Shown here: in pieces, positions 1 through 5,635 of the stretch
Position numbering within the stretch: the first letter of the stretch is position 1
Layout: the number at the start of each line of letters is the position of its first letter
NCBI GenBank assembly: GCA_041687475.1
Contig: JAWLBW010000297.1
Location: 1 to 5,860 of the forward strand
Length of the DNA: 5,860 bases
Source of the DNA: JAWLBW01 sp041687475
Lineage (GTDB): Bacteria > J088 > JAWLBW01
Reading direction: 5' to 3'
The notes under the pieces: model-generated
The model's input: only the letters and a program-made list of their open reading frames with translations
What the model was told of the DNA's origin: nothing
Databases searched by the model: none
Translations under genes and position numbers: made by a program

Positions 1-789
1 TATCCCGATTCCTTCGAGCACTACGTCGAAGAAGACGGTCCCGCCGCCATGGAGGCCGTCTGCGAGTTGAGCGGGCACGAGCGCACGTTCATCATGGGCC
101 ACAGCCTGGGCGGCGCCATTTCGTATGCCGTCGCCCCCCGTGTCGCCGACAGGTTGGCCGGCGTCATTACCATCGGCGGCGTTTTCCTGTTCGGCGGGCA
201 GGCCGTGCTGCGACGAACGGCCCGGGCCTACCGCAGCCTCTCGGCGCTCATCGATCCGCTTTTTCTGCGGGCCCTGCCCTATGTGCCGGTCGACCTGATC
301 GGCCGTGTACTCACGGCTGCCGGTCCGGTGCTCGACCATCGCCTGATGCACGACTGGCCGTTGGCCATCTGGTATCCGGGTTCGATGGAACGCGAGGTGC
401 TGCGCGAACGCATGAGCGTGGGCATGGACCGTACGGGCATGCAGGTCTTGCGGCAGATGATTGACTGGGCCGCCACCGGCCGTTTTCTGTCACGGCGCCG
501 GCAGAGCGATTACGCCGAAGCCTTTGCCCGGCTCGACGTGCCCCTGCTGGTGATAAGCGCCGACCGCGACATGCTGTGCACGCCCGAAGACTGCTACCCT
601 GCTTATCTGACGAGCCGCAGTCGCGACAAGACCTACCGTAAGTTCGGCGAACGCGACGGCGGGCACTGGGGCCACGTCGACCTTATTTCGGGTCGTCGCG
701 CGCCTGCGTACACCTGGCCCTACATCGCCGGGTGGATGCGCGAGCGCGCCGCCGCGCCCAACCCCGCTCTGCCGACCCGTTCGCGCTGA
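1..789 (+). CDS. Alpha/beta-fold hydrolase, 5' end missing
   Basis: The reading frame is open from base 1, so the gene begins upstream of the window; the ATG at 49 is internal. Numbered from that Met, the nucleophile elbow is GHSLGG with Ser19 (codon 103-105). The probable acid is Asp174 in ISADRDMLCTPED (568-570). The probable catalytic His is His209 in GHWGHVDLISG (673-675). The order Ser, Asp, His and the tail containing GRRAP and WP fit the serine hydrolase superfamily (lipase, esterase or lysophospholipase-like). The segment between strands (about residues 50-150) is a helical cap rich in Leu, Arg and Met. Substrate cannot be read from the sequence. No signal peptide can be judged because the N terminus is missing. 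The stop lies 36 bases before the peroxiredoxin gene on the same strand, so co-transcription is plausible. The fold call is firm; any narrower function would be a guess. Confidence 0.9.
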   Translation, partial: YPDSFEHYVEEDGPAAMEAVCELSGHERTFIMGHSLGGAISYAVAPRVADRLAGVITIGGVFLFGGQAVLRRTARAYRSLSALIDPLFLRALPYVPVDLIGRVLTAAGPVLDHRLMHDWPLAIWYPGSMEREVLRERMSVGMDRTGMQVLRQMIDWAATGRFLSRRRQSDYAEAFARLDVPLLVISADRDMLCTPEDCYPAYLTSRSRDKTYRKFGERDGGHWGHVDLISGRRAPAYTWPYIAGWMRERAAAPNPALPTRSR

Positions 790-814
790 ACCCGTTTCTG
801 CTGAACCAGTTTCC

Positions 815-820
815 AAGGTG
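815..820 (+). promoter_or_regulatory. Ribosome binding site of the bcp gene
   Basis: AAGGTG lies 5 bases before the ATG at 826. It is the only Shine-Dalgarno-like run in the 36-base gap after the hydrolase and supports the ATG at 826 as the start. Confidence 0.6.
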
Positions 821-825
821 CAATC

Positions 826-1278
826 ATGGTAAACGAAGGCGATCTTTTTCCCGATCTCACCCTGGTCGACGATCAAGGCAACCCCGTTTCCATCAAGGAT
901 TTTCGCGGTCGCAAGGTCGTTCTGTACGCCTACCCCAAGGACAACACCCCCGGCTGCACCCAGGAGTCGTGCGATTTTCGCGACAACCTGAAGCGCATCG
1001 AGGGCAAGGGAGCCGTCGTGCTCGGCGTATCGAAGGATACGGCCGCCGGCAAGGCGAAGTTCAAGGCGAAGTACGATTTGAATTTTCCCCTGCTTGCCGA
1101 CGAAGACAACAGCGCCCTCGAAACCCTGGGGCTGTGGAAGGACAAGAACATGTACGGCAAGAAGGTGCGGGGTATCGAGCGCACCACTTTTCTGATCGAC
1201 GAAGAGGGCCGCGTCAGCCGCGTCTGGCGTAAGGTAAAGGTGCCCGGCCACGTCGAAGAAGTCATTGCCGCGCTCTGA
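826..1278 (+). CDS. bcp: Thioredoxin-dependent thiol peroxidase (Bcp/PrxQ-type peroxiredoxin)
   Basis: This 150-residue protein has the usual length for Bcp. It would reduce hydrogen peroxide and organic or fatty-acid hydroperoxides in the cytoplasm, with thioredoxin as electron donor. The active-site segment is YPKDNTPGCTQESCDFRD: the peroxidatic cysteine is Cys44 in TPGCT. Cys49, five residues later, matches the resolving cysteine of atypical two-Cys PrxQ/Bcp enzymes. The rest follows the family: GRKVVLYAYP (strand before the active site), VLGVSKDT, FPLLADED, and a C-terminal RTTFLIDEEGRV strand pair. There is no signal peptide. The start is the ATG at 826, preceded by AAGGTG. It sits in a tight + strand cluster after a hydrolase and immediately before a DUF815 ATPase, with a one-base gap to the latter. 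Nothing is truncated or missing. Confidence 0.96.
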   Translation: MVNEGDLFPDLTLVDDQGNPVSIKDFRGRKVVLYAYPKDNTPGCTQESCDFRDNLKRIEGKGAVVLGVSKDTAAGKAKFKAKYDLNFPLLADEDNSALETLGLWKDKNMYGKKVRGIERTTFLIDEEGRVSRVWRKVKVPGHVEEVIAAL

Positions 1279-1279
1279 C

Positions 1280-2113
1280 ATGGACCAGTTGCTCGAACGC
1301 ATCGCGACGGCGCTCGAGACCATTGCGGGGCGTCTGCCCGAAGGGCCTCTGGCCGGCGACGCCGAAGCCGTGCGCCCCGCCCTGGCATTTCACTGGACGA
1401 AGCGGGGGCCGCGACCCATTGCCCACCCCGACCTCATCGACCCTGCCTCTCTCGTGGGCGTCGACGACGCACTGGCGCAACTGCGTGCCAACACCGCCCG
1501 TTTCGTGGCCGGTAAACCCGCAAACGACGTGCTGGTCTGGGGCGACCGCGGCACCGGCAAGAGCTCGCTGGTCAAGGCCATGCTCACCCTCTTTCACGGC
1601 GCCGGCCTGCGCATGATCTGGCTCGACCGCGAGGCCTTCGATTCGCTGCCCGACGTGGGCGACTGGGTGGGCGCGCGCAACGAGCGTTTCATCGTTTACT
1701 TCGACGACCTCTCGTTCGGCGAGGGCGAGACGCAGTATCGCTCGCTCAAATCGCTGCTCGAGGGCGGGCTTACGGCCCGGCCCGACAACCTGCTTGTTTA
1801 CGCCACCTCGAACCGTCGCCATCTCGTGCCCGAATACCGGCGCGAGAATGACCCGGCCGGACGTGACGGCGAAATTCACCCCCGCGAGTCGGTCGAAGAA
1901 AAGATAGCGCTTTCCGACCGGTTCGGGCTGCGTATCGGCTTCTACGCGCCCGACCAGGAAACCTACCTGCGCATGGTCGATGCCTGGCTCGCCCACTACG
2001 GGGTCGAGGGCGACCGTGGGCAATTGCACCGCGAGGCCATTCGCTTCGCCCTCAAGAGCGGGCAACGCAGCGGTCGCGCCGCCCATCAATTCGTACGTTC
2101 ACTCGACCGGTAG
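1280..2113 (+). CDS. DUF815 family AAA-type ATP-binding protein
   Basis: This 277-residue protein contains one AAA-type ATPase domain. Walker A is GDRGTGKS (residues 88-95, Lys94). Walker B is FIVYFDDLSF (137-146) with Asp142 and Asp143. A sensor-1-like ATSNRRHL follows (175-182, Asn178). The later EKIALSDRFGLRIGF and C-terminal SGQRSGRAAHQF segments could supply the arginine-finger and sensor-2 functions. LKSLLEGGL and ATSNRRHLVPE are typical of DUF815; the family is widespread but, as far as I know, uncharacterised. The protein looks cytoplasmic. I chose the ATG at 1280, one base after the bcp TGA, as the start. A TTG at 1265 in the same frame would add five residues, overlap bcp and sit behind a purine run (GAAGAAG), so it remains possible. 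No good ribosome site precedes 1280, which suggests coupling to bcp translation. The next gene, a tiny membrane protein, starts 9 bases after its stop. Confidence 0.92.
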   Translation: MDQLLERIATALETIAGRLPEGPLAGDAEAVRPALAFHWTKRGPRPIAHPDLIDPASLVGVDDALAQLRANTARFVAGKPANDVLVWGDRGTGKSSLVKAMLTLFHGAGLRMIWLDREAFDSLPDVGDWVGARNERFIVYFDDLSFGEGETQYRSLKSLLEGGLTARPDNLLVYATSNRRHLVPEYRRENDPAGRDGEIHPRESVEEKIALSDRFGLRIGFYAPDQETYLRMVDAWLAHYGVEGDRGQLHREAIRFALKSGQRSGRAAHQFVRSLDR

Positions 2114-2116
2114 AGG
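2113..2116 (+). promoter_or_regulatory. Ribosome binding site overlapping the ATPase stop codon
   Basis: GAGG shares its first base with the TAG stop of the ATPase gene and stands 6 bases before the ATG at 2123. It argues that the small downstream ORF is translated, from the same message as the ATPase. Confidence 0.5.
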
Positions 2117-2122
2117 CTCCGA

Positions 2123-2326
2123 ATGGCTGCTCCCCGATATCTCGCCGTGGTTTACCTGCTTACCGGGGTTACGGGAGGCGCTTTGTTGGGCGTGGCCGCC
2201 CGGGCCGTGTTTCTCGCCCTGGTTCCCCTCGACCCGGTCATCGGCGACCTGGTTTTTCTCGTGCTGGCCATTGCCGGCGCCTACAAGGGGCTTGCCGCGG
2301 CCCTGCGCGTCCTTCGCCGCACCTGA
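2123..2326 (+). CDS. Small two-helix membrane protein, unknown function
   Basis: This 67-residue protein belongs to no family I recognise. Residues 6-33 form one long hydrophobic segment, broken by Arg27. Residues 39-54 form a second. A short PLDPVIGD turn joins them, and the C terminus ends in basic residues (LRVLRRT). The positive-inside rule would place Arg5 and the C-terminal arginines in the cytoplasm, giving a hairpin with both ends inside. The first helix is rich in Gly and Ala (TGVTGGALLGVAARA), which suggests close helix packing. Reality as a gene is supported by the GAGG site, by its position 9 bases after the DUF815 stop, and by hydrophobic content that follows frame across the whole ORF. 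Being last in the cluster, it may anchor or partner the ATPase, but that is inference from position alone. Confidence 0.72.
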   Translation: MAAPRYLAVVYLLTGVTGGALLGVAARAVFLALVPLDPVIGDLVFLVLAIAGAYKGLAAALRVLRRT

Positions 2327-2489
2327 CCGGCTCACTCGAGTGCATGGAATGGTCGATGTCCGATGGTCAATGGAAAAGGGCGGCTAGGACCTGCGGCACT
2401 GCAATTCCCCTTTGATGTAAACGCAGCTTCGGAGGAAAAGGCGGAAGGGTTGTAACACAGCGACCGCCTTCCTCACAACGCAGGGAGAA
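2327..2489. other. Non-coding gap with short repeats and a hairpin
   Basis: Between the small membrane protein and the MBL-fold gene I see no credible ORF on either strand; frames open here are shadows. The gap holds a 10-bp perfect palindrome (CACTCGAGTG, 2333-2342), two near-identical 10-mers (2349-2358 and 2363-2372) and a long bulged hairpin (2432-2474). There is no U-run after any stem, so I cannot call an intrinsic terminator. I found no convincing -35/-10 pair. It is the longest non-coding stretch in the window and probably carries the control region of the MBL-fold gene. Confidence 0.6.
2432..2474 (+). repeat. Inverted repeat, 11-bp stem with AA bulge, upstream of MBL-fold gene
   Basis: The left arm is GAGGAA, an unpaired AA, then GGCGG (2432-2444). 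The right arm is CCGCCTTCCTC (2464-2474). All 11 pairs are Watson-Crick and the loop is 19 bases. It ends 15 bases before the ATG at 2490. The left arm contains a GGAGG-like purine run sequestered in the stem. No U-tract follows, so it looks more like an mRNA leader element than a terminator. Function is inferred only. Confidence 0.45.
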
Positions 2490-3569
2490 ATGGATGCCGG
2501 CCACCGGTTGACCGGCGGGCCGTTTCGTCGGATGCTGGATACAGGCATCAAGGGGGGATTCGTGGGTGAAATTCATGCCGAGGTAGCACCGGGTATTTTC
2601 CGCATTTCGCTGCCGCATCCGTCGGCCATGGCGTCGAACGTATACCTGGTTACCGGTGAAAAGCCGGTACTCATTGACGGAGGGCACTTTTCGGCCCATG
2701 CCGTGGGCTTTCTCGAAAAGGCGCTGCAGAAGCTCGAGCTGCGACTCAAGCACATCAAATATATCTTTCTGACCGACGGCTCGCCCGATCGCATCGGCGC
2801 GCTGCTGGCCGGCCGCGTTTCGCGCAAGGTGGCGGCCCACGCCGAGCTCGTGCAGCCGCTGGCCGACTACAACTTTTTCGGCCGTCAGCACGCCCATGCC
2901 GTCATTCGCCCGATGTACGAAGACACCGCCATCGGTCGTCGCTTCGACTGGGCCGATATCGACCGGTTGTGCAACCTGAGTTACCGTACGGCCGGTGCGG
3001 TGCACGTGAACGTGCCCGTCGACCGCACGGTCATTTACCGGGTCGGCGATTTGCGGCTGCAGGCCGTTCCGTTGCCGGGCACGACCGGCACCCACATGGG
3101 CTGGTACATGCCCGACCGCAATCTCTTTTTCTCGGGCGATATCGGGGCGTGTCGGGGTAACGAGCTGCCGTTTCTGAACGCGGCCATGGGGGGAAACTAC
3201 GGCCAGTTCACGCGCAGCCTCACCCGGGTGTGGAAGATGAAGCCCGACCTTCTGCTGCCGGCGCACGGCGAGCCGGTGCGCGACGGCGAGCTTACTCTGC
3301 GCCGGCTGGCCCGCATGGCCGCCCAGGATCGTGAGAACCTGCTCGGGCTGCTGCTGGCCGGGCCCCGGGCGCTGACGACGCTGGTCGACTTCATGACGCT
3401 GGGCCGCGGCCTCTCGCCGTTACGCATGCTCGAACGCATGGGCACGCTGCTTACCCTGCTCGAAGACCTGGTAAGCGCCGGCGAGGTCGAAGCCCTGTAC
3501 GAAGAAGACCGGTGGGTATACCGGCTCGCCGCGGGCAGCTTTCACCCGCGTCGAACCGGCGGCGCCTGA
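2490..3569 (+). CDS. Metallo-beta-lactamase-fold protein lacking most metal ligands
   Basis: The ORF from ATG 2490 encodes 359 residues. The MBL scaffold is easy to follow: NVYLVTGEKPVLIDGG (50-65), IKYIFLTDGSPDRIG (89-103), PGTTGTHMGWYMP (196-208), NLFFSGDIG (211-219) and LLLPAHGEPV (254-263). A helical or winged-helix-like tail (about 280-345) resembles the C-terminal module of LACTB2-like MBL proteins. The usual HxHxDH reads D96-G-S98-P-D100-R101, and the usual PGHT reads PGTT (Thr198). Only Asp100, Asp217 and His259 remain of seven canonical ligands. It may therefore be non-catalytic or bind metal differently; the fold is otherwise intact and unfrayed. The start is uncertain. GTG 2562 (335 residues) has AAGG 8 bases upstream and begins just before the conserved fold, while ATG 2490 has AGGGAG only 2 bases away. 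The stop lies one base from the convergent isomerase stop. Confidence 0.88.
   Translation: MDAGHRLTGGPFRRMLDTGIKGGFVGEIHAEVAPGIFRISLPHPSAMASNVYLVTGEKPVLIDGGHFSAHAVGFLEKALQKLELRLKHIKYIFLTDGSPDRIGALLAGRVSRKVAAHAELVQPLADYNFFGRQHAHAVIRPMYEDTAIGRRFDWADIDRLCNLSYRTAGAVHVNVPVDRTVIYRVGDLRLQAVPLPGTTGTHMGWYMPDRNLFFSGDIGACRGNELPFLNAAMGGNYGQFTRSLTRVWKMKPDLLLPAHGEPVRDGELTLRRLARMAAQDRENLLGLLLAGPRALTTLVDFMTLGRGLSPLRMLERMGTLLTLLEDLVSAGEVEALYEEDRWVYRLAAGSFHPRRTGGA
2550..2557 (+). promoter_or_regulatory. Possible ribosome binding site for an alternative GTG start
   Basis: AAGGGGGG precedes GTG 2562, which is in frame with the MBL-fold ORF; the AAGG part is 8 bases from the GTG. If used, it trims 24 residues (MDAGHRLTGG onwards) that do not resemble the MBL fold. 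It competes with ATG 2490. Confidence 0.4.
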
Positions 3570-3570
3570 T

Positions 3571-4167
3571 TCAACCGGCGGCCTTGAGGGCCTCGGCCAC
3601 CAGAAAGAGGCGATCGCAGCCGAAGTACATCTCGCTTCCCACGAAGAAGGTAGGAAGCCCGAACACCCCACGTTCGACGGCCTCGCCGGTGTTCTGCTTC
3701 AGCGCGTCCTTGATGGCCGGAGCCGTGGCTTCGGCGAGCAGGGCTTCGGGGTCGAGCCCGAGGTCGCGAACGATTTCACTCCAGACCGCCGGATCGGCAA
3801 TGTTCCGATCTTCGGACCAATACGCCTTGAACATGGCGTTGCAGTAGGGCAGGAAGTCGGGGGCGCCTTCCTGCTTGAGGGCCGTGGCCGCGCGCATGAC
3901 TTGCAGCGTGTTGGCCGGAAAAACGGCCGGAAACCGGTAATCGATACCGTAGCGGCGTGCCAGCCGCTTCAGATCCTGCAACATGTAGGCCCCCTTGCTC
4001 GGTACCGTGGCCGGCGCCACATTGCCCGCCTGTTGAAAGAGGCCGCCGAGAAACACCGGTACCCACTCAATGTCCATGGAGGTGAACGGTTCTTCGGTCT
4101 GCAGCCTGCGGCTGGCCAGATACGTGTAGGGGCTTACGATGTCGAACCAGAATTCGAGCTTGGCCAT
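3571..4167 (-). CDS. 2-hydroxychromene-2-carboxylate isomerase family / GST-kappa-like DsbA-fold protein
   Basis: This 198-residue protein matches the length of HCCA isomerases, thioredoxin-fold enzymes with an inserted helical domain, related to DsbA and kappa-class glutathione transferases. It opens with KLEFWFDIVSPYTYLASRRL. Ser12 in SPY is the position of the catalytic serine that replaces the DsbA cysteine, so it is not a CxxC oxidoreductase. PVFLGGLFQQAGN (37-49) and GVFGLPTFFVGSEMYFGCDRL (167-187), with the cis-Pro loop at LPT, are family signatures. Family enzymes act with glutathione, for example in naphthalene breakdown. No such pathway is visible here, so the real substrate is unknown. 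It is probably cytoplasmic; no signal peptide is seen. The start ATG is at 4167, with AGGAGA 6 bases upstream. It follows the YhbY gene by 13 bases and is the last gene of the - strand cluster. Confidence 0.93.
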   Translation of the reverse strand: MAKLEFWFDIVSPYTYLASRRLQTEEPFTSMDIEWVPVFLGGLFQQAGNVAPATVPSKGAYMLQDLKRLARRYGIDYRFPAVFPANTLQVMRAATALKQEGAPDFLPYCNAMFKAYWSEDRNIADPAVWSEIVRDLGLDPEALLAEATAPAIKDALKQNTGEAVERGVFGLPTFFVGSEMYFGCDRLFLVAEALKAAG

Positions 4168-4173
4168 GCTGGG

Positions 4174-4179
4174 TCTCCT
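4174..4179 (-). promoter_or_regulatory. Ribosome binding site of the isomerase gene
   Basis: On the minus strand AGGAGA stands 6 bases before the ATG at 4167, inside the 13-base gap after yhbY. It is the clearest Shine-Dalgarno site in the window. It fixes the start at MAKLEF rather than at codons upstream in the same open frame, which runs into yhbY. Confidence 0.75.
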
Positions 4180-4180
4180 G

Positions 4181-4477
4181 TCAGTCGCGGGGCAGTTCGA
4201 TGGGATGGGCGCGGTCGGGGTTGGGGCGATAGAACAGCCCGATCTTTCCGATGTGCTGTACGCACTCGGCCCCCGTTTCGGCGGAAACGGCCTTGATTGC
4301 CGCGAGTCGCGCGGCCCGCTCGTCGATGCCGAAGCGTATCTTGATGAGCTCGTGCGCCTGCAGTTGGGTGTCGATTTCCTTGAGTACGCCTTCGCCGATT
4401 TCATTGAGCTGTACCACCGGATCGAGGTGGTGGCCCAGACTTTTCAGGTGGCGACGTTGTTTCGATGTTACGTTCAT
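4181..4477 (-). CDS. yhbY: YhbY/CRM-domain RNA-binding protein
   Basis: This 98-residue single-domain protein matches E. coli YhbY, a CRM-domain protein associated with 50S ribosomal precursors. Visible signatures are TSKQRRHLKSLGHHLDPVV (4-22), EGVLKEID (29-36), HELIKIRF (42-49), ETGAECVQHIG (67-77) and LFYRPNP (81-87), ending in IELPRD. The loop that normally carries GxxG (GSNGLTEG in E. coli, from memory) is replaced by NEIGEG, about two residues shorter. I placed the start at ATG 4477, which overlaps the TGA of the upstream TPR gene as ATGA. An ATG at 4495 would add MESRPR but lies inside the TPR gene and lacks family resemblance. No strong ribosome site precedes 4477; GGAAAG is about 10 bases away, so coupling by reinitiation is likely. 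The isomerase gene follows by 13 bases. Confidence 0.92.
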   Translation of the reverse strand: MNVTSKQRRHLKSLGHHLDPVVQLNEIGEGVLKEIDTQLQAHELIKIRFGIDERAARLAAIKAVSAETGAECVQHIGKIGLFYRPNPDRAHPIELPRD

Positions 4478-5565
4478 TCGAGGCCGACTTTCCATGCGTT
4501 GTCGATGAAGTGCAGGCGTAGCTCCGACTCGCGTCGGCGGCCGTCTGCAGCGGTGTAGGTATATTTATAGTACGCGACTTTGCCGTGTCGCAGCTCGCGA
4601 AGAATGTCGATGTCCTGTACCGAGCGCCGCGGCGCCAGGTTGGCGAAGGTCTCGGTAAGGCGACCCTCGTCCTTCAGGTGTCCGACGTCGAGGCGCAGGC
4701 TCAGGTCGGCGGCGTCGCCCCAGGCTTCTCGGCTGAGGGCGGTGTAGAAGGCGCGCAGCACGTCGGCGGGGCCCTGGGGCTGAATGGCGTCGATGAAACG
4801 GTTCAGCTGCCGGTGAAATGACTTGGCGGTCAGATCGAGCTCGATGGCCTGTTCGACGGCGGCGAGGCCCCGGGCGGGGTCTCCGTCGGCCAGGTGTACG
4901 TCGCCGAGAATCGAATGGTAGCGGGCGCGCTCGCGGTTGTCGGCGGCCAGGGCGATAGCTTGCTCAATGACGCGTCGGGCGGTAGACAGATCTCGTTTGT
5001 GGACGGCGAGAAAGCGGGCCAGTTCGGCATGGGGCGCCGCAAGGTCGCCCGCGGCGGCGACGGCTTCGCGCAGGGCCGCCTCGGCCGCATCGAGCTTTTC
5101 GGCCTTTTCCTCGGCCAGGCCCGTAGCCAGCGAAAGCCAGGCGTCACTACCGTTTCGCAGAGCGTAGGTACGGCGGCCGCTGCGCAGCAGAAGCAGGCCG
5201 GGGGGGGCGTTCTCACGCCAGGCCAACTCGGTTACCCCCTCGCGGCTTTCGTGGGGAATGGCGGTGAGCGCCCGCGACTCCCACTTGAGCCTTTCGTTGC
5301 GCCAGGCCAGCGCCAACGGTTGCGCGGGCGCCGTTTCGACGAAGACGATGCGCGGCCGGTCGGTTTTATTCACGGGAACGACGGCGCGCAGGCTTTCGAC
5401 TTTGTGGGGAAGGCGCTCGCGCAGGCTTCGGGCCTCGACGGCGGCAAGCTGCGTCCACACCCGCCCGGTAAGCACCCACACCCCCGGCTCGCGGGGAATG
5501 GGCTGGGCGCAGGCCGCCGTGAAGAAAACGACAAGGAGAGCCGTATGCAGGGTAAGCAACCGCAT
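4474..5565 (-). CDS. Exported TPR protein, probable lipoprotein, with NTF2-like C-terminal domain
   Basis: The protein has 363 residues from ATG 5565; GTG 5571 would add two. Residues 1-20 are a signal peptide, MRLLTLHTALLVVFFTAACA. Cys19 may be lipidated, but the lipobox TAAC has Thr where Leu is usual, so signal peptidase I cleavage is an alternative. Residues 25-140 form a mixed region with no family I recognise. Residues about 150-245 are TPR-like helical pairs (AEAALREAVAAAGD, ARRVIEQAIALAADN, GLAAVEQAIELDL). The last 95 residues resemble NTF2/DUF4878-like domains: start PADVLRAFYTALSREAW, then GKVAYYKYTYTAADG, and end DNAWKV. The protein is likely anchored in or secreted to the periplasm as a scaffold. 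It is first in a three-gene - strand unit, overlapping yhbY by 4 bases. No specific partner can be named. Confidence 0.85.
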   Translation of the reverse strand: MRLLTLHTALLVVFFTAACAQPIPREPGVWVLTGRVWTQLAAVEARSLRERLPHKVESLRAVVPVNKTDRPRIVFVETAPAQPLALAWRNERLKWESRALTAIPHESREGVTELAWRENAPPGLLLLRSGRRTYALRNGSDAWLSLATGLAEEKAEKLDAAEAALREAVAAAGDLAAPHAELARFLAVHKRDLSTARRVIEQAIALAADNRERARYHSILGDVHLADGDPARGLAAVEQAIELDLTAKSFHRQLNRFIDAIQPQGPADVLRAFYTALSREAWGDAADLSLRLDVGHLKDEGRLTETFANLAPRRSVQDIDILRELRHGKVAYYKYTYTAADGRRRESELRLHFIDNAWKVGLE

Positions 5566-5571
5566 TCCCAC

Positions 5572-5600
5572 ATTCTCGCAGGCGGGCGGGTCGAGTTCAA
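5572..5600 (-). promoter_or_regulatory. Candidate sigma-70-like promoter of the TPR-yhbY-isomerase unit
   Basis: On the minus strand TTGAAC (5600-5595) and GAGAAT (5577-5572) are 17 bases apart, each matching 4 of 6 consensus bases. Transcription would begin about 7 bases downstream, at or next to ATG 5565. The match is weak enough to be chance. No better pair is seen in the 76-base divergent gap. Confidence 0.3.
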
Positions 5601-5607
5601 AGAAACG

Positions 5608-5635
5608 TAGACGCGTGAGGCTACCCGGGTATAAT
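5608..5635 (+). promoter_or_regulatory. Sigma-70-like promoter of the Nudix gene
   Basis: TATAAT at 5630-5635 matches the -10 consensus at all six bases, in otherwise GC-rich DNA. A -35-like TAGACG (5608-5613, 4 of 6) lies 16 bases upstream. The seventh base after TATAAT is the G of GTG 5642, so the expected transcript has no 5' leader. Confidence 0.65.

Noticed and set aside
490..1323. 277-codon minus-strand ORF across the hydrolase end and bcp
   Set aside because: It spans two well-supported plus-strand genes and their gap; its translation is low-complexity and unlike any family I know.
1262..2089. 275-codon minus-strand ORF opposite the DUF815 gene
   Set aside because: The plus strand carries intact Walker A, Walker B and sensor motifs; the minus frame shows no motif and no ribosome site.
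2449..2479. Pseudoknot between loop GTTGT (2449-2453) and ACAAC (2475-2479) over the upstream hairpin
   Set aside because: Complementary, but no bases separate the stem's 3' strand from ACAAC and only 4 bases would have to span the 11-bp stem, so the geometry is implausible; five pairs may be chance.
2464..2490. Intrinsic terminator before the MBL-fold gene
   Set aside because: The stem is followed by ACAACGCAGGGAG rather than a T-run.
2367..3266. 299-codon minus-strand ORF opposite the MBL-fold gene
   Set aside because: It is antisense to a gene with clear domain motifs. Its translation is rich in Arg, His, Val and Gly with no recognisable fold, as expected for a shadow frame in GC-rich DNA.
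3571..4404. Upstream extension of the isomerase to base 4404
   Set aside because: The added residues are the out-of-frame reading of yhbY, whereas ATG 4167 has AGGAGA at ideal spacing and begins with the family N terminus.
4894..5610. 238-codon plus-strand ORF opposite the TPR gene
   Set aside because: Glycine-rich shadow translation. The minus strand holds a signal peptide, TPR-like repeats and an ATGA junction.
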